64,000 bases of DNA from Streptomyces sp. QL37 (lineage in GTDB: Bacteria > Actinomycetota > Actinomycetes > Streptomycetales > Streptomycetaceae). How positions within the stretch are numbered: position 1 is the first letter of the stretch; each line of letters opens with the position of its first letter. The notes below the pieces were generated by a model. It saw only the letters and a program-made list of their open reading frames with translations, did no database searches and was not told the DNA's origin. The stretch covers positions 7,693,678-7,757,677 of the forward strand of contig NZ_PTJS01000001.1 in NCBI RefSeq assembly GCF_002941025.1, written 5' to 3'. Below, piece by piece: positions 6,832 to 16,015 of this stretch. The position numbers and the translations under genes are program-made.

Positions 6832-8874
6832 ATGACCGATCAGGTCGAGCGGAGTGAGTCCTCGCCCGCCACGTTGTATGTCGGAGCCAACTACCATCCG
6901 CACGACTCGGATCCACGTCAGTGGGAACGCGATATCCGCATGATGAAGGGGGCTGGGCTCACCGTCGTGCGCCTGGGGCACCTGGCCTGGGACAGTTTCG
7001 AACCCGCGGACGGCAAGTTCGAGTTCACCTGGTTCGACCCCGTCATGGATCAGATGCACGATGCCGGAATCGAGGTGATTCTCGACATCGCCGTCCGGCC
7101 GGCCCCGCTCTGGCTGCACCGGAAACACCCGAGCATCGGGATTACCGATTCGAGCGGCAACCGGCTGTACCCCAACACCCGCTACATGGTGGATGTCGGC
7201 GACCCCGCGTACCGTGAACACGCGCTCCGCTTCGCCGACACACTGACCCGCCGCTACGCCGAGCACCCGGCTCTGCTGGCCTTCGGCATCGACAACGAGC
7301 CGGGCGACGGACCGTACTCGTACTCCGAGACGGTTCGCTCCCGCTTCGTGTCCTGGCTGCGGAACCGATACTCCACCGTCGAGAAGCTCAACCAGGCCTG
7401 GGCAGGACAACGCTGGTCCCGACGCATCGGCGACTTCGACGAAGTCGGACTACCGGTGTCAGGGAAGGTGAAGGGCGCCCCGGAACGACTGCTGGACTTC
7501 CGGCGCTTCGTCTCCTGCGAGATCAACGAATTCCTGCTCTCCGTCGTCAGCAGCGTCGAGGAGAACGCCCCCGAGGCTCTCCGGACCGGAAACTCCTGGT
7601 ACTACACCGAAGCCGGGCGCTACTTCGACTATGCCGAGATCGCTTACTCAGGGCGGATGAACCGCGACGGCATGGGTTTCTACCCGGGGCCGTCCCTCGT
7701 GGACGACACCGGTCTCCACGAAGCCCTGCTGGGGATCGCCCGGATTCGTTTCGAGACCGACACCCCGTTCTGGTGCACGGAGTTCACGACCATGACCGCG
7801 GCCCCCGGCTCGGTGCGCAGGAGCGCTTACGCCTCGCTGCTCATGGGCAACCAGATGGTCTGCGGCTGGACCTGGCAGACGATGCACGGCGGAGAGGAGC
7901 AGTACCTGCAGGGGATGGTGGACTGGGACGGCGAACCCAACCGGAAGTACGACGAGTACCGACAACTCGCCCATGAGTTCGCCAAGATCCAGGACTGCGG
8001 TTTCCCCTACCGGTCACGGGCCGAAATCGGACTCGCCTTCTCCTTTCCGAGCCAGCTCGCGAGCGCCTCCCTGCCGGAGAAGCACGACGACCAGCTCCAG
8101 ACCTGCTTCGACGCGGTCCTCGACCGGAATCTCGACCAGCGTGTGGTCGATGTGAGCCGCAGCGGCCTGCAGTACCAGATCCTCGTCCTCCCCGGCGTCG
8201 TACTCATGGATGACGAGTCGGCAGCGCGCATCCGGCGCTTCGTCGCGGACGGCGGAACGGCCGTCATGACCTCCTACTCCGCACTCGTCGATGTGACCGG
8301 CCAGGTCTTCGCCACCACCAGGCCAGGCCTCCTCGACGACGTGTTCGGCATCAGGCTCGGGTCCTACCAGGAGCCGCACGTGCTCAACGAGCTGACCGGA
8401 GGCAAACGGACGGGCGAGGAACTGGACATCGTCCACGGGGACAGGCACCTTCGCGTCGAAGCCCCGCGCATCGACGAGATCCACCCTCGTTCGGCACGCG
8501 TAGTGGCCTCCGCAGTCGGACTCGACCGCGACTACCCGGTGGTCACGGTCAACGCGTACGGAAAGGGCCGCGCCATCTACGTCGGTACACCGGCGCGGCG
8601 TGCGCTCATCGACCTCGTCCTCGACTCCGAGACCGAGCTGAGGGGTCTACGCCCCGACCTCGCGGTGCCGCAGGGTGTCCTGGCGCGGGCCATCGACGCT
8701 ACACACCTGCTGTACGTGAACCTCGACGGCGAAAACAAGCAGATCGTCACCCCTGGGCCTTCCCGCAGTGTGCTGCACGACCACGCCCACGCCCAGGACG
8801 GTTTCACGCTCGCCCCGTTCGACTCCGATCTCGTCGAGCTCCTCCAGCCGGCACGGTCTGCGACGCCGATCTGA
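6832..8874 (+). CDS. Beta-galactosidase, glycoside hydrolase family 42
   Basis: 680 aa from ATG 6832. No signal peptide is seen, so it should act in the cytoplasm on imported galacto-oligosaccharides. The N-terminal TIM barrel has the family start (GANYHPHDSDPRQWERDIRMM). Glu156 in GIDNEPGD is the expected acid/base and Glu317 in FWCTEFTTM the expected nucleophile. A trimerisation domain (about 400-600) and a small beta domain follow; length is normal for GH42. The LacI operator in its promoter joins it to the importer regulon, which fits cleavage of beta-1,4-galactan side chains of RG-I. Galactoside linkage preference cannot be read from sequence. Confidence 0.93.
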   Translation: MTDQVERSESSPATLYVGANYHPHDSDPRQWERDIRMMKGAGLTVVRLGHLAWDSFEPADGKFEFTWFDPVMDQMHDAGIEVILDIAVRPAPLWLHRKHPSIGITDSSGNRLYPNTRYMVDVGDPAYREHALRFADTLTRRYAEHPALLAFGIDNEPGDGPYSYSETVRSRFVSWLRNRYSTVEKLNQAWAGQRWSRRIGDFDEVGLPVSGKVKGAPERLLDFRRFVSCEINEFLLSVVSSVEENAPEALRTGNSWYYTEAGRYFDYAEIAYSGRMNRDGMGFYPGPSLVDDTGLHEALLGIARIRFETDTPFWCTEFTTMTAAPGSVRRSAYASLLMGNQMVCGWTWQTMHGGEEQYLQGMVDWDGEPNRKYDEYRQLAHEFAKIQDCGFPYRSRAEIGLAFSFPSQLASASLPEKHDDQLQTCFDAVLDRNLDQRVVDVSRSGLQYQILVLPGVVLMDDESAARIRRFVADGGTAVMTSYSALVDVTGQVFATTRPGLLDDVFGIRLGSYQEPHVLNELTGGKRTGEELDIVHGDRHLRVEAPRIDEIHPRSARVVASAVGLDRDYPVVTVNAYGKGRAIYVGTPARRALIDLVLDSETELRGLRPDLAVPQGVLARAIDATHLLYVNLDGENKQIVTPGPSRSVLHDHAHAQDGFTLAPFDSDLVELLQPARSATPI

Positions 8875-9214
8875 CAATCCCAATCGCCGAGGGACGACCC
8901 GGCATCGACGTCTGCACGTCCAGTAGGGCGTGGTCGAGGCCGGAAGGATCGGCGAGCACGCGACACGCACTCCACCGACCTGCACATCATGTCCTGTTCC
9001 CTGCGTGGAGAGACCCACGTCACACATGAGGTAGCCCAGGTTTCCGTGACCCGAGGCGCGCGTCGGTCACCCATGCGTAAGGCACCGCCCACGGGTGCGG
9101 CAGTTCGAACGCCATCCGGGTGGGCGATCTTGGTCGCACAGAGTGCGGACGTGCGGCAGCCCCCCACGAACATCCCGCACCCCCACTGTCCCCCCACGAC
9201 TTCAAGGAATCCGA
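8875..9214. other. Intergenic region, no gene or clear terminator
   Basis: The 340 bp between the GH42 gene and the beta-helix gene hold no convincing open frame, operator palindrome or strong hairpin. A promoter for the downstream gene presumably lies here but I cannot pick hexamers with confidence. Confidence 0.4.
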
Positions 9215-10432
9215 ATGATGCGACACAACACGAACCAGCACCGGAGCCGGCGCAAGACCGTCTCGATCACGGCGGCGAGTGCCACGGTGCTGGCCGTCGT
9301 AGCGGCGACCGCGGCTGTCCAGAGCAACGCCTTCGGCACCGAGGAGAAGCCGGCCGCCGCCTCGCAGTCGGCGGCCGAGGCGCAGGAGTGCGGTGCGGGT
9401 GCGTTCCAGGCCCGGGTCGCGAAGACGGGAGACACCTGGAAGGCCCGTCACGGCGACACCGTCCTCTACACGGGCGACGACATGTTCGCCGCCATGAACG
9501 CCGGCCTGGACAGCCTGACGCCGAACCGCACCACCAAGGAGCGCATGGTCGTCCTCGGGTCCGGGACGATCAGCGCATCGGAGCGGCTCAAGCTGCCCAG
9601 CTACACCGTCCTGGACGTCTGCGGCACCATCAACGCGACAGGCGCCGTCGCCACGGATACCGGGCCCATCTATTCCAGGGACACGACCGACGTCGAGGTG
9701 CAGCACGCCAAGATCACCGGGGCACCGATGTACGGGATGTTCTTCCGCAGCGTCAGCAACCTCACTCTGGGGCAGATCGACATGCGCCTCAGCGGCGGCC
9801 TGGGCATCCGGATCGACAACGGCAGCGAGATCGCCCTTGCGACCAACACACGGATCGACAACGTCTACGTCTCGGGCGCCAGCTCGCACGCCGTCGAGAC
9901 CGCAGGCCTCGACGGCGTCACCATCGGCACGGTGACCGCCCGCGACGTGGGTGAAGCCGGCCTGCTGCTCAACACCACCACGAACGCCGAGGTGGGAACC
10001 GTGGACGCCGAGAACGTCGGCGCCGGAACCGGCTACGCCGCCTTCCGTATGGCCAATCGGAACGGCCGGATCGGTGACGGCTACGAAACCAACATCCACG
10101 TCGAGGAGGTCATCGCCCGGGGAGGCGGACGTGGCATCTTCTGCGTCTCCGAGAGCGGGGGAGCGGTGATCGACCGCGTCGACATCGCCGACACCGGGAA
10201 CGACGCCGTCCTGGTGGAGAACTGCTACAACGTCACCATCGCGGCGGAGGGCGGCACCGTTTCGGGGGCCGGAGGCATCCGGATCGCGGCCCGCGACGAA
10301 TTCGCGAACACGAGCGACGTCACTCTGGAGAACCTGACCGTGACGGACTCATTCATCAAGGAGAGCCCGTGCGGTGAGAACACCGTCATCAGGAACGTCG
10401 AGTTGGTGAACACCACGAAGGACGTCTGCTGA
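9215..10432 (+). CDS. Secreted right-handed parallel beta-helix protein (pectin-lyase fold), function unassigned
   Basis: 405 aa from ATG 9215 (CAAGGAAT upstream; ATG 9218 is an alternative). A Sec signal peptide (basic start, hydrophobic core VSITAASATVLAVVAATAAV) precedes the mature chain. From about residue 90 the sequence has short repeated beta-strand turns rich in Ile/Val/Asn (TTDVEVQHAKITGAPMYG, NLTLGQIDMRLSGGLGIRIDNG, GLDGVTIGTVTARDVGEAG), the pattern of the single-stranded pectin-lyase fold. I do not recognise catalytic motifs of PL1, PL3, PL9 or GH28, so lyase, hydrolase and binding roles all remain open. Position between GH42 and PL4 suggests a pectin-related role. Confidence 0.8.
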   Translation: MMRHNTNQHRSRRKTVSITAASATVLAVVAATAAVQSNAFGTEEKPAAASQSAAEAQECGAGAFQARVAKTGDTWKARHGDTVLYTGDDMFAAMNAGLDSLTPNRTTKERMVVLGSGTISASERLKLPSYTVLDVCGTINATGAVATDTGPIYSRDTTDVEVQHAKITGAPMYGMFFRSVSNLTLGQIDMRLSGGLGIRIDNGSEIALATNTRIDNVYVSGASSHAVETAGLDGVTIGTVTARDVGEAGLLLNTTTNAEVGTVDAENVGAGTGYAAFRMANRNGRIGDGYETNIHVEEVIARGGGRGIFCVSESGGAVIDRVDIADTGNDAVLVENCYNVTIAAEGGTVSGAGGIRIAARDEFANTSDVTLENLTVTDSFIKESPCGENTVIRNVELVNTTKDVC

Positions 10433-10448
10433 CCCCTCTCAGAAGACG

Positions 10449-10480
10449 GCGCCGCGGACCCCGGCCGGGGTCCGCGGCGC
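10449..10480. terminator. Bidirectional terminator between convergent genes
   Basis: A perfect 32-bp palindrome built from 16-bp arms, left arm GCGCCGCGGACCCCGG, between the stop codons of the convergent beta-helix and PL4 genes. Confidence 0.85.
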
Positions 10481-10500
10481 TCATGCTTAGACGGCGGGGG

Positions 10501-12498
10501 TCAGCGGTGTACCTGGAGGCGGATGGTGTCGTACATGACACCCGCCATGGGCTGCATCCAGTTGTCGGACGTGGGTGCCTCCGCCGGGGCGGCGGGGGCG
10601 AGAGTGAGGACGTTCTCGCCACGGTGGATGAGGCGGGCGGGAAAGCTGATGGTCTTCAGCTGACGGTGCATGCCGCGGACCGCCAGCCGGTAACTGCAGG
10701 CGTCACGGTTCACACCGGGAAGCGGTGCGAAGGAAGCGATCTCGGTGCCGTTGAGCGCTACAGCGAGTGTGCCGAAGACGGCGCCCGTCAGGTGGATGTC
10801 CAGGTAGCCGGTGCCACGGCGGTAGCCGTTGGAGTCGAAACGGATCCTCCAGGTCTCGAGCGAGCTGTCGGCCGTGGTTCCGCGCCACGCCAGCTGAGCG
10901 GGCGTGCCCGGTGTTCTGACGGCGGGGTGGAAGTAGTTCCAGTCGGTGGCCGGGTCGTCGACGCCCACCTTGAAGTCGACACCCTTGGGGAAGTCGTACG
11001 GGTACTCGAGCCATGTCAGGGTGTCGCTGTAGCCGCTCCTGCCGCCGGAGATGTGGAATTCCTGGGCGGAGCGGTCGGGGTTGCCGATCTGCCAGAGCGT
11101 GGTGCCGTGGCTGGTCGGGGCCCAGACGTGGGTGCCTGTGCTGACCGCTGTGGCCGCCGGCACCTTGATGCCGGGGCGGCGGTACTCTCCGAGGACGCCC
11201 TCGGAGAAGGTGGCCAGCGTGTAGGTGCCGGGGCGGACGGCGGGAATGGTGAACCGGCCGTCCGTACCGATCTTCGCGGAGTAGACGTAGCCGTGCCCGG
11301 TGTGCTGCCAGTCGTTGCCGTCGAGCGTGGCGCTCTGCCATTCGCGGTCGGGCTCCGGCTGGTAGAGGAGCGCCCAGCCGTTGTCGACGGGACCGCGGGA
11401 GGAGACGACGAGCTTGCCGCTGACGGCGGAGCGCGTGGTCGCGCCGTAGGCCGGGTCGGTGATCCACCGGTAGGGCCAGGACCGCTCTTCCCGCGCGGCT
11501 TCCTGTTTGGCGTCCTGCCACAGGGCGGCGACGTTCGTCTCCTCGTCGCCTGCGGCGACTTCGCCGACGTGGAGGTAGGAGGGGCCGTAGACCTTTTCCC
11601 AGCCCTTGGGCGGCTGGACGTCGATGCCGTAGTGGCTGGACACCGGGTGCCAGAGCAGGATCATGCCCTTGTAGTAGTCGTGAGTGGTCAGCTCCTGCCG
11701 GGTCGGCCCGCCGAACCAGTCCTTGTCGGCCTGTATGAGGGAGAGGCCCACCCGCCCGTTGGACATCATGAAGACATTGCTGTCCCCTTCGAGGTTCGAC
11801 TTGTTCTGATACTTGGAGTAGATGGAACCGTCGGGCAGGGCGTAGACGGAGTCCTGGAGGGTGACCCCCTGGGCCAGTTCCTCCGCTGCGGGGCGTCGTT
11901 GGACACCGCGGTCGTCGTCGACGACGAACCAGCGGAAGGCCGGGTCGTCGGCGGAGTAGGCGTACCGCAGCTGCCCGAGTGAGAGGCCGTCGGGCATGTT
12001 CTCGGGGTACTTGATGATCCAGTAGTTGTACAGGCCCGATCTACCGCGTTCGAGGACCAGGCGGATGTCGAGGTAGAAGCCCAGCAGAGCGGGGTCGTTG
12101 TCGAGCATGGAGATCTCGACCCGGTCGGCCGTCTCGGTGATGACGCTGAAGGTGGCGCCCTTCAGGCCGACGGCGCCGGGCGCTCCGGAGTAGTTGATGG
12201 TCGTGTAACCGTGGCCGCTGCGGCCGCCTGGGAGCAGGTTGGTGTCTCCGTTGCCGTGGCTGCTGGCGAGGAGACGGAGGTCGGTGATTTCGGCGGTGGC
12301 CTTGACGACGGTGAACTGGATGACGCCGTTGGCGAGTGTGGCAGTGGTGCCGTTGTCGACGAGCGTCACGTCGGGTCCCGCAGCGGTGTCCTCGGCGGTC
12401 GATGCGAAGGCGGCGGCCGCAGGGAGGGAGAGGGCTGCTGTTCCGGCGGCTGCGCCGATGAGACCGAGCGCACCGCGCCGGGTGACGGAGCTGGGCAT
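10501..12498 (-). CDS. Rhamnogalacturonan lyase, polysaccharide lyase family 4 (copy 1)
   Basis: 665 aa, ATG 12498 preceded by GAAGGGAAA. A twin-arginine leader (SVTRRGALGLIG, then AAAFAS) marks export of a folded protein. The PL4 layout is N-terminal lyase domain (about 40-340: DVTLVDNGTTATLANGVIQF, SGLYNYWIIKYP, ALPDGSIYSKYQNKSNLEG, YYKGMILLWHPVSSHYG), a fibronectin-III-like domain (about 345-450) and a C-terminal carbohydrate-binding-like jelly roll (about 460-660: TLWQIGNPDRSAQEFHI, DWNYFHPAVRTPGTPAQLAW). Fungal PL4 uses a Lys and a His; the conserved KSNLEG and WHPVSSH stretches are candidates here. It closely resembles the PL4 at 21 kb through its whole length, so the two are paralogues. 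Confidence 0.93.
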   Translation of the reverse strand: MPSSVTRRGALGLIGAAAGTAALSLPAAAAFASTAEDTAAGPDVTLVDNGTTATLANGVIQFTVVKATAEITDLRLLASSHGNGDTNLLPGGRSGHGYTTINYSGAPGAVGLKGATFSVITETADRVEISMLDNDPALLGFYLDIRLVLERGRSGLYNYWIIKYPENMPDGLSLGQLRYAYSADDPAFRWFVVDDDRGVQRRPAAEELAQGVTLQDSVYALPDGSIYSKYQNKSNLEGDSNVFMMSNGRVGLSLIQADKDWFGGPTRQELTTHDYYKGMILLWHPVSSHYGIDVQPPKGWEKVYGPSYLHVGEVAAGDEETNVAALWQDAKQEAAREERSWPYRWITDPAYGATTRSAVSGKLVVSSRGPVDNGWALLYQPEPDREWQSATLDGNDWQHTGHGYVYSAKIGTDGRFTIPAVRPGTYTLATFSEGVLGEYRRPGIKVPAATAVSTGTHVWAPTSHGTTLWQIGNPDRSAQEFHISGGRSGYSDTLTWLEYPYDFPKGVDFKVGVDDPATDWNYFHPAVRTPGTPAQLAWRGTTADSSLETWRIRFDSNGYRRGTGYLDIHLTGAVFGTLAVALNGTEIASFAPLPGVNRDACSYRLAVRGMHRQLKTISFPARLIHRGENVLTLAPAAPAEAPTSDNWMQPMAGVMYDTIRLQVHR

Positions 12499-13052
12499 GG
12501 TTGTTTCCCTTCGAACTTCGTTGTTGTCCGGAGAGCTGCCGGAAGCCGGAATTCGTGTCGGCAGCGCGGCCCGGAACCTGTGCTGAGCCGGGCAGGTCGG
12601 GCCTCATGCGGGCGGACGCGCCAGGGGCCGGATGAGGCGAACGGGGCGCCGGAGAGGGGACGCCGGGCGCTGCGGTCGCTGTCCCGGCATGGCCGTTCGA
12701 GCGGCGCCGGAACGTAGGCTCGCGGGGGGACCTCAGCCACCGTTCGACGCGATGGTCTGCTCGGCTCCGCGCGCCTGACGGTCGCAGGCCCGTGTGCGAG
12801 GGCGGCGCAAGCGGGATGCCGCTCCACAGCACGATCGAGGGCCCGTCGGGCCGGTCATGGAGGTCACGCAGCGCAGAGGCGCCGGCCATCTGCTCGGGCC
12901 CGACCGGTCATGACGCGGACGTCACGGGTGCGGAGCGGTCGGGGCCTTGCTGTTCGTCGCCGGCCTTCGCGGCGCCCGATCGCCACCGGCTACGGTCTCT
13001 TCGCCGCCGGCGTCGTCCTTCCCCAGGCCGCGAGGGCCCGGGGAAGCGGTCT
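12499..13052 (-). other. Leader region of PL4 copy 1 and gap to the binding-protein gene
   Basis: No gene is seen in 554 bp. Arms GCTGCCG (12535-12541) and CGGCAGC (12559-12565) form a hairpin about 37-67 bp upstream of the PL4 start, either an operator or leader structure. A weaker pair GCCTCAT/ATGAGGC sits at 12601-12638. No terminator-grade hairpin follows the binding-protein gene that ends at 13053. Confidence 0.4.
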
Positions 13053-14357
13053 TCAGCGGCCCAGACCCTGCTCGGCGTTCTCCACCACTTTGGCCGCACC
13101 CGCGGACGCGCTGGTCTTGCCGAAGATCACGTCGTCGTAGACCCGCTGGAAGTCGGACTTGAGGGCGGCGCTGCCGCTGGGCCAGAACCAGGAATCCGAC
13201 GGCATGAGCCGGTCGGCCATCTTCGTCTGGAAGTCGCATGTCTGCTTGTCGGGGCCGGTGGCCTGAGCACAGACCGCTTCCTTGTTGTCGGAGTTGGGGG
13301 GCGTGCCACGGGTCGTGCCGAGTATTTCGCCGGCTTCCGCATCGTTGACAAGGAAGTCCAGCAAGAGCGTCGCGGCCTCCTTGTGGGAGGAGCGCTGGCT
13401 GACCCCGTAGTACACCGGTGGCAGAGCAGGCATGCCGGACGCGGTCGTACTGTCGGTCGGGAGAGGCGCGAGTTCGACCGTGCCGCCCTGATAGCTGGAG
13501 ACGTAACTGGACACACCCGAGTCGTACGAGGTCTCGGAGGCCGATTCCTTGGCAACCATGGGGGAGTTCTGTACCGAGCCGTCCGACTTGGTGGTGACCT
13601 CGGGTGAGGTGATGGCCTTCTTCGCACGCAAGGACCCCAGCATGCTCCAGTACTCGGCGAGGTCGTCCTTGCCGAAGCCGAGCTTCTCCTTGCTGGCGTA
13701 GAGCGCCTTGCCCCGCTGGTGCAGCCATGCTTCGAACAGGTCCGCGGACCAGCCGAAGTCGGACGCACCGGCGCGGCCGGTCTTGCTCTGCACCTTGACC
13801 ATGTCGGCGGCGAACTGGTCCCAGGTCCAGCCGTCGTCCGGAATGTTCACCCCGGCCTCGGCGAACAGCTGCTCGTCGTAGACGACGAGCTCGGTCGTGA
13901 GCCCGGCGGGCATCGCGTACTGGCCTTCGTCGGCCTTGCCACCGGCGAGGAGGCTGGCGGGGATCTTCTCGGTCTTCAGCGACTTGCCCACGTACGGCGA
14001 CAGGTCGGCCAGCTGGCGTTTCTGCTGGTATTCGCCGAAGGTCGGGCGGTCCAACTGCAGCAGGTCGGGCGCGGCGCCGCCGGCGATCTGGGTCGTCAGC
14101 TTCTGCACGTACGAGGGGTAGCCGCTGAACTCGGTCTGGACCTTGATGTTGGGGTGCTTCTTCTCGAACAGTGCCACCGCCTCCTTGGTGGCTTCGGCCC
14201 GGTCCTCGTTTCCCCACCAGACGAAGCGGATCGTCTGTTCGGCATCGCTGCCTACTTCGTCCGACGACGACGAGCACGCGGTGAGCGTGCCCGCCAGGGT
14301 GAAGGCGGCTGCTGCCACCACGCTCCAGCGGCCCCGACGCGGGGTGCGACCTCTCAT
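13053..14357 (-). CDS. ABC transporter sugar-binding lipoprotein (paralogue 1)
   Basis: 434 aa. ATG 14357 follows CAAAGGGACTCCC. The leader ends in a lipobox (GTLTAC, Cys at about 28), then the family-1 binding-protein fold (TIRFVWWGNEDRAEAT, NIKVQTEFSGYPSYVQKLTTQIAGGAAPDLLQ, DGWTWDQFAADM, LGTTRGTPPNS, FQRVYDDVIFGKTSASAG). It is a close paralogue of the protein at 16122-17423, with nearly the same leader and C-terminus and more change in the middle, which suggests altered ligand preference. No permeases follow it, so it probably shares the pair at 17.5-19.3 kb. Its promoter and operator are an inverted copy of those at 16 kb. Confidence 0.9.
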   Translation of the reverse strand: MRGRTPRRGRWSVVAAAAFTLAGTLTACSSSSDEVGSDAEQTIRFVWWGNEDRAEATKEAVALFEKKHPNIKVQTEFSGYPSYVQKLTTQIAGGAAPDLLQLDRPTFGEYQQKRQLADLSPYVGKSLKTEKIPASLLAGGKADEGQYAMPAGLTTELVVYDEQLFAEAGVNIPDDGWTWDQFAADMVKVQSKTGRAGASDFGWSADLFEAWLHQRGKALYASKEKLGFGKDDLAEYWSMLGSLRAKKAITSPEVTTKSDGSVQNSPMVAKESASETSYDSGVSSYVSSYQGGTVELAPLPTDSTTASGMPALPPVYYGVSQRSSHKEAATLLLDFLVNDAEAGEILGTTRGTPPNSDNKEAVCAQATGPDKQTCDFQTKMADRLMPSDSWFWPSGSAALKSDFQRVYDDVIFGKTSASAGAAKVVENAEQGLGR

Positions 14358-14432
14358 GGGAGTCCCTTTGGGTTCGACGGTGTATCGGTTCGATCAGTGG
14401 GAGTGCCTCGCACCGACCGGATGCAACCCGAT

Positions 14433-14460
14433 CCGTGATCGCTCACGTGAACGCTCACGG
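14433..14460. promoter_or_regulatory. LacI-family operator upstream of binding-protein paralogue 1
   Basis: 28-bp dyad with 14-bp arms. The half next to the promoter is the consensus CCGTGAGCGTTCAC read on the minus strand; the distal half differs at two positions. It starts 13 bp downstream of the -10. Confidence 0.82.
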
Positions 14461-14473
14461 AAGATTGGCGGCG

Positions 14474-14502
14474 ACGTTACGTCCGTGCGTCGGCAGCGTC
14501 AA
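14474..14502 (-). promoter_or_regulatory. Promoter of binding-protein paralogue 1
   Basis: On the minus strand TTGACG (14502-14497), 17-nt spacer, TAACGT (14479-14474), identical to the promoter at 15974-16002 including the spacer. Confidence 0.75.
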
Positions 14503-14895
14503 TAGTTTGATCAGAGGTCCGAGTTGACGACGTTGAGCGCCGCTTCGACGGTGGCCGCGCCTGTGCGGATCGCCTGGGGGGCCGGCCGAAGTCGCGGGGC
14601 CGGCCGGCCCCGCGTGGAGGGTGCCCGCTCGCCGGTGGTCGAACTGCTCGGTTGTCGCAGGTGAAGCGCTGGTCGGTGCCCTGGCCGTGAGCTTCTCCGG
14701 CATGCCCGCGATCCGTCGTCGTTCAGCGGGAGTGGGTCACCGTTGTCCACGGGCGAGAGGCCCTGGCCGCCGTTGGAGCCGGCGGCCAGGAGTGCGGCAC
14801 GGTGGCTCCGGACGGGCCGCCGAGGCGGGGCCGCCGGGCGACGCGGAGTGATGATCGCGATCGCGCGCGCCCCCGCAGTCGTGGTCCGGGTCGTC
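14503..14895. other. Gap between lacI gene end and the binding-protein promoter, possible gene remnant
   Basis: About 390 bp without a convincing intact gene. One minus-strand frame ending at 14511 closes with a protein-like tail (QAIRTGAATVEAALNVVNSDL) that has no credible start or body, so it may be the remnant of a decayed gene. The 20-bp palindrome at 14594-14613 lies inside it. Confidence 0.3.
14594..14613. terminator. GC-rich palindrome downstream of the lacI gene
   Basis: Perfect 20-bp palindrome with 10-bp arms GCGGGGCCGG/CCGGCCCCGC, about 280 bp past the regulator's stop. It could end the regulator transcript before the next promoter, but it lacks a loop and T-tract. Confidence 0.45.
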
Positions 14896-15897
14896 TCAAG
14901 CGGACTCGCGCCACAGCGGTTGTGGAATGACGGTACGGACGATCGACTCGTGGGGCCCGGCGTCATGCGCCTCCAGCAGGGTGTCCACGATGTCCGCCGC
15001 CGTCTTCGCCACGGCGAGCCGGTCGATGGACAGCGTGGACAGCGAGGGGGTGGTGACGCTTCCGAGTGAGAGTCCGTCGATGCCCACGATGCGCACGTCG
15101 GCGGGGATGGAGACGCCGAGCGTATGGGCGCCGTGGACGGCTCCCATCGCCATGAGGTCGTTGAACACGAGCACCGCGTCGAGTCCGGGGGCCGCGTTCC
15201 ACAACCGTCGGAAGCCGTCGGCGCCGCCGCGCATCGACTCCTCGGCCACGACGATCGAGTCGAGGGAGCCGGGGCCCGCGAGCTTCTCGTACGCCCGGCG
15301 GCGCTGTGTGGGCTGATAGGGATTGGGGTCCGCCGCCGCGTCGGACTCGATGAGACCGAAGCGGGAGGCCCCGCGGTCTCTGAGCTCGGTCAGCAGCGCC
15401 TCGATCCCCTGCTCGAAGTCCAGGTCGACCGAGTGCAGCCCGGGCACGGCGGCTGTCCGCTCGAACATCACCACGGGAACCCCCCGGGCCGCGGCGGCGA
15501 GGGAAACCTGGTCGGGGGCGACGAAGTAGCCGAATATGGCGTCCACCTGCCCGGCCAGCGTGGAGATCAGTTCAAGATCGGTGCCCTGCTCGCGTGAGCA
15601 CACGACCACCTGCCAGCCGCGCGCCGTGGCGACGTCCAGGACCTCTGCGGCCAGTTCCGTGTAGTACGGATTGCGGAACGAGGCGATGACCAGGCCGATC
15701 GCGTGGCTCCTCCGGCGCGAGGCGAGGTTGCTGGCGAACCGGCTGGGGCGGTAACCGAGTCTGTCCGCCGCGTCCAGCACGCGCTGCCGGGTCTTCGGGC
15801 TGATCTCCGTCATGCCGTTCATGGCTCGTGTGACGGTCTGGCGTGAGACTCCGGCCGCCCGGGCGACGTCCTCGATCGTGATCCGTTGTCTGGGCAC
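14896..15897 (-). CDS. LacI-family transcriptional regulator, likely repressor of the oligosaccharide importer and GH42
   Basis: 333 aa from GTG 15897, chosen for the GGGGAGAGACA ribosome site and because the protein then starts at the helix-turn-helix (RITIEDVARAAGVSRQTVTR, hinge with RPSRFASNLASRR). An upstream in-frame extension exists but has no domain content. Residues about 60-333 are the periplasmic-binding-like sensor (AIGLVIASFRNPYYTELAAEV, VFNDLMAMGAVHGAHTLG, IVGIDGLSLGSVTTPSLSTL). It lies between the two duplicated binding-protein genes, divergent from one and followed by the other. The matching palindromes by both promoters and by GH42 are its obvious targets. The inducer is unknown, probably a galacto- or rhamnogalacturono-oligosaccharide. 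Confidence 0.9.
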   Translation of the reverse strand: MPRQRITIEDVARAAGVSRQTVTRAMNGMTEISPKTRQRVLDAADRLGYRPSRFASNLASRRRSHAIGLVIASFRNPYYTELAAEVLDVATARGWQVVVCSREQGTDLELISTLAGQVDAIFGYFVAPDQVSLAAAARGVPVVMFERTAAVPGLHSVDLDFEQGIEALLTELRDRGASRFGLIESDAAADPNPYQPTQRRRAYEKLAGPGSLDSIVVAEESMRGGADGFRRLWNAAPGLDAVLVFNDLMAMGAVHGAHTLGVSIPADVRIVGIDGLSLGSVTTPSLSTLSIDRLAVAKTAADIVDTLLEAHDAGPHESIVRTVIPQPLWRESA

Positions 15898-15925
15898 TGT
15901 CTCTCCCCGCTGATGGATGACGTTC

Positions 15926-15931
15926 ATTATG
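15926..15931 (-). promoter_or_regulatory. Possible -10 element of the lacI gene
   Basis: CATAAT on the minus strand, 29 bp before the GTG start. No good -35 is seen at the right distance. The nearby palindrome at 16016-16043 could allow autoregulation. Confidence 0.35.
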
Positions 15932-15973
15932 CAGGCGCGCGATGCGTCGGCCGACTGTCCTTCGCAACATCTA

Positions 15974-16002
15974 TTGACGCTGCCGACGCACGGACGTAAC
16001 GT
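15974..16002 (+). promoter_or_regulatory. Promoter of the importer operon
   Basis: TTGACG (15974-15979), 17-nt spacer, TAACGT (15997-16002), followed 14 bp later by the operator. It drives binding-protein paralogue 2 and probably the permease operon. Confidence 0.78.
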
Positions 16003-16015
16003 CTCCGCCAGCTTA

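Larger units (their letters stand above)
14433..14505 (-). repeat. 73-bp promoter-operator unit, inverted copy of 15971-16043
   Basis: Aligned base by base on the minus strand, this unit matches 15971-16043 at 66 of 73 positions without gaps; the first 33 nt, including both promoter hexamers, are identical. The similarity resumes at the start of the downstream coding sequences. Confidence 0.88.

Noticed and set aside
10483..11982. Plus-strand open frame within PL4 copy 1
   Set aside because: Antisense shadow; the minus strand encodes a complete PL4 enzyme.
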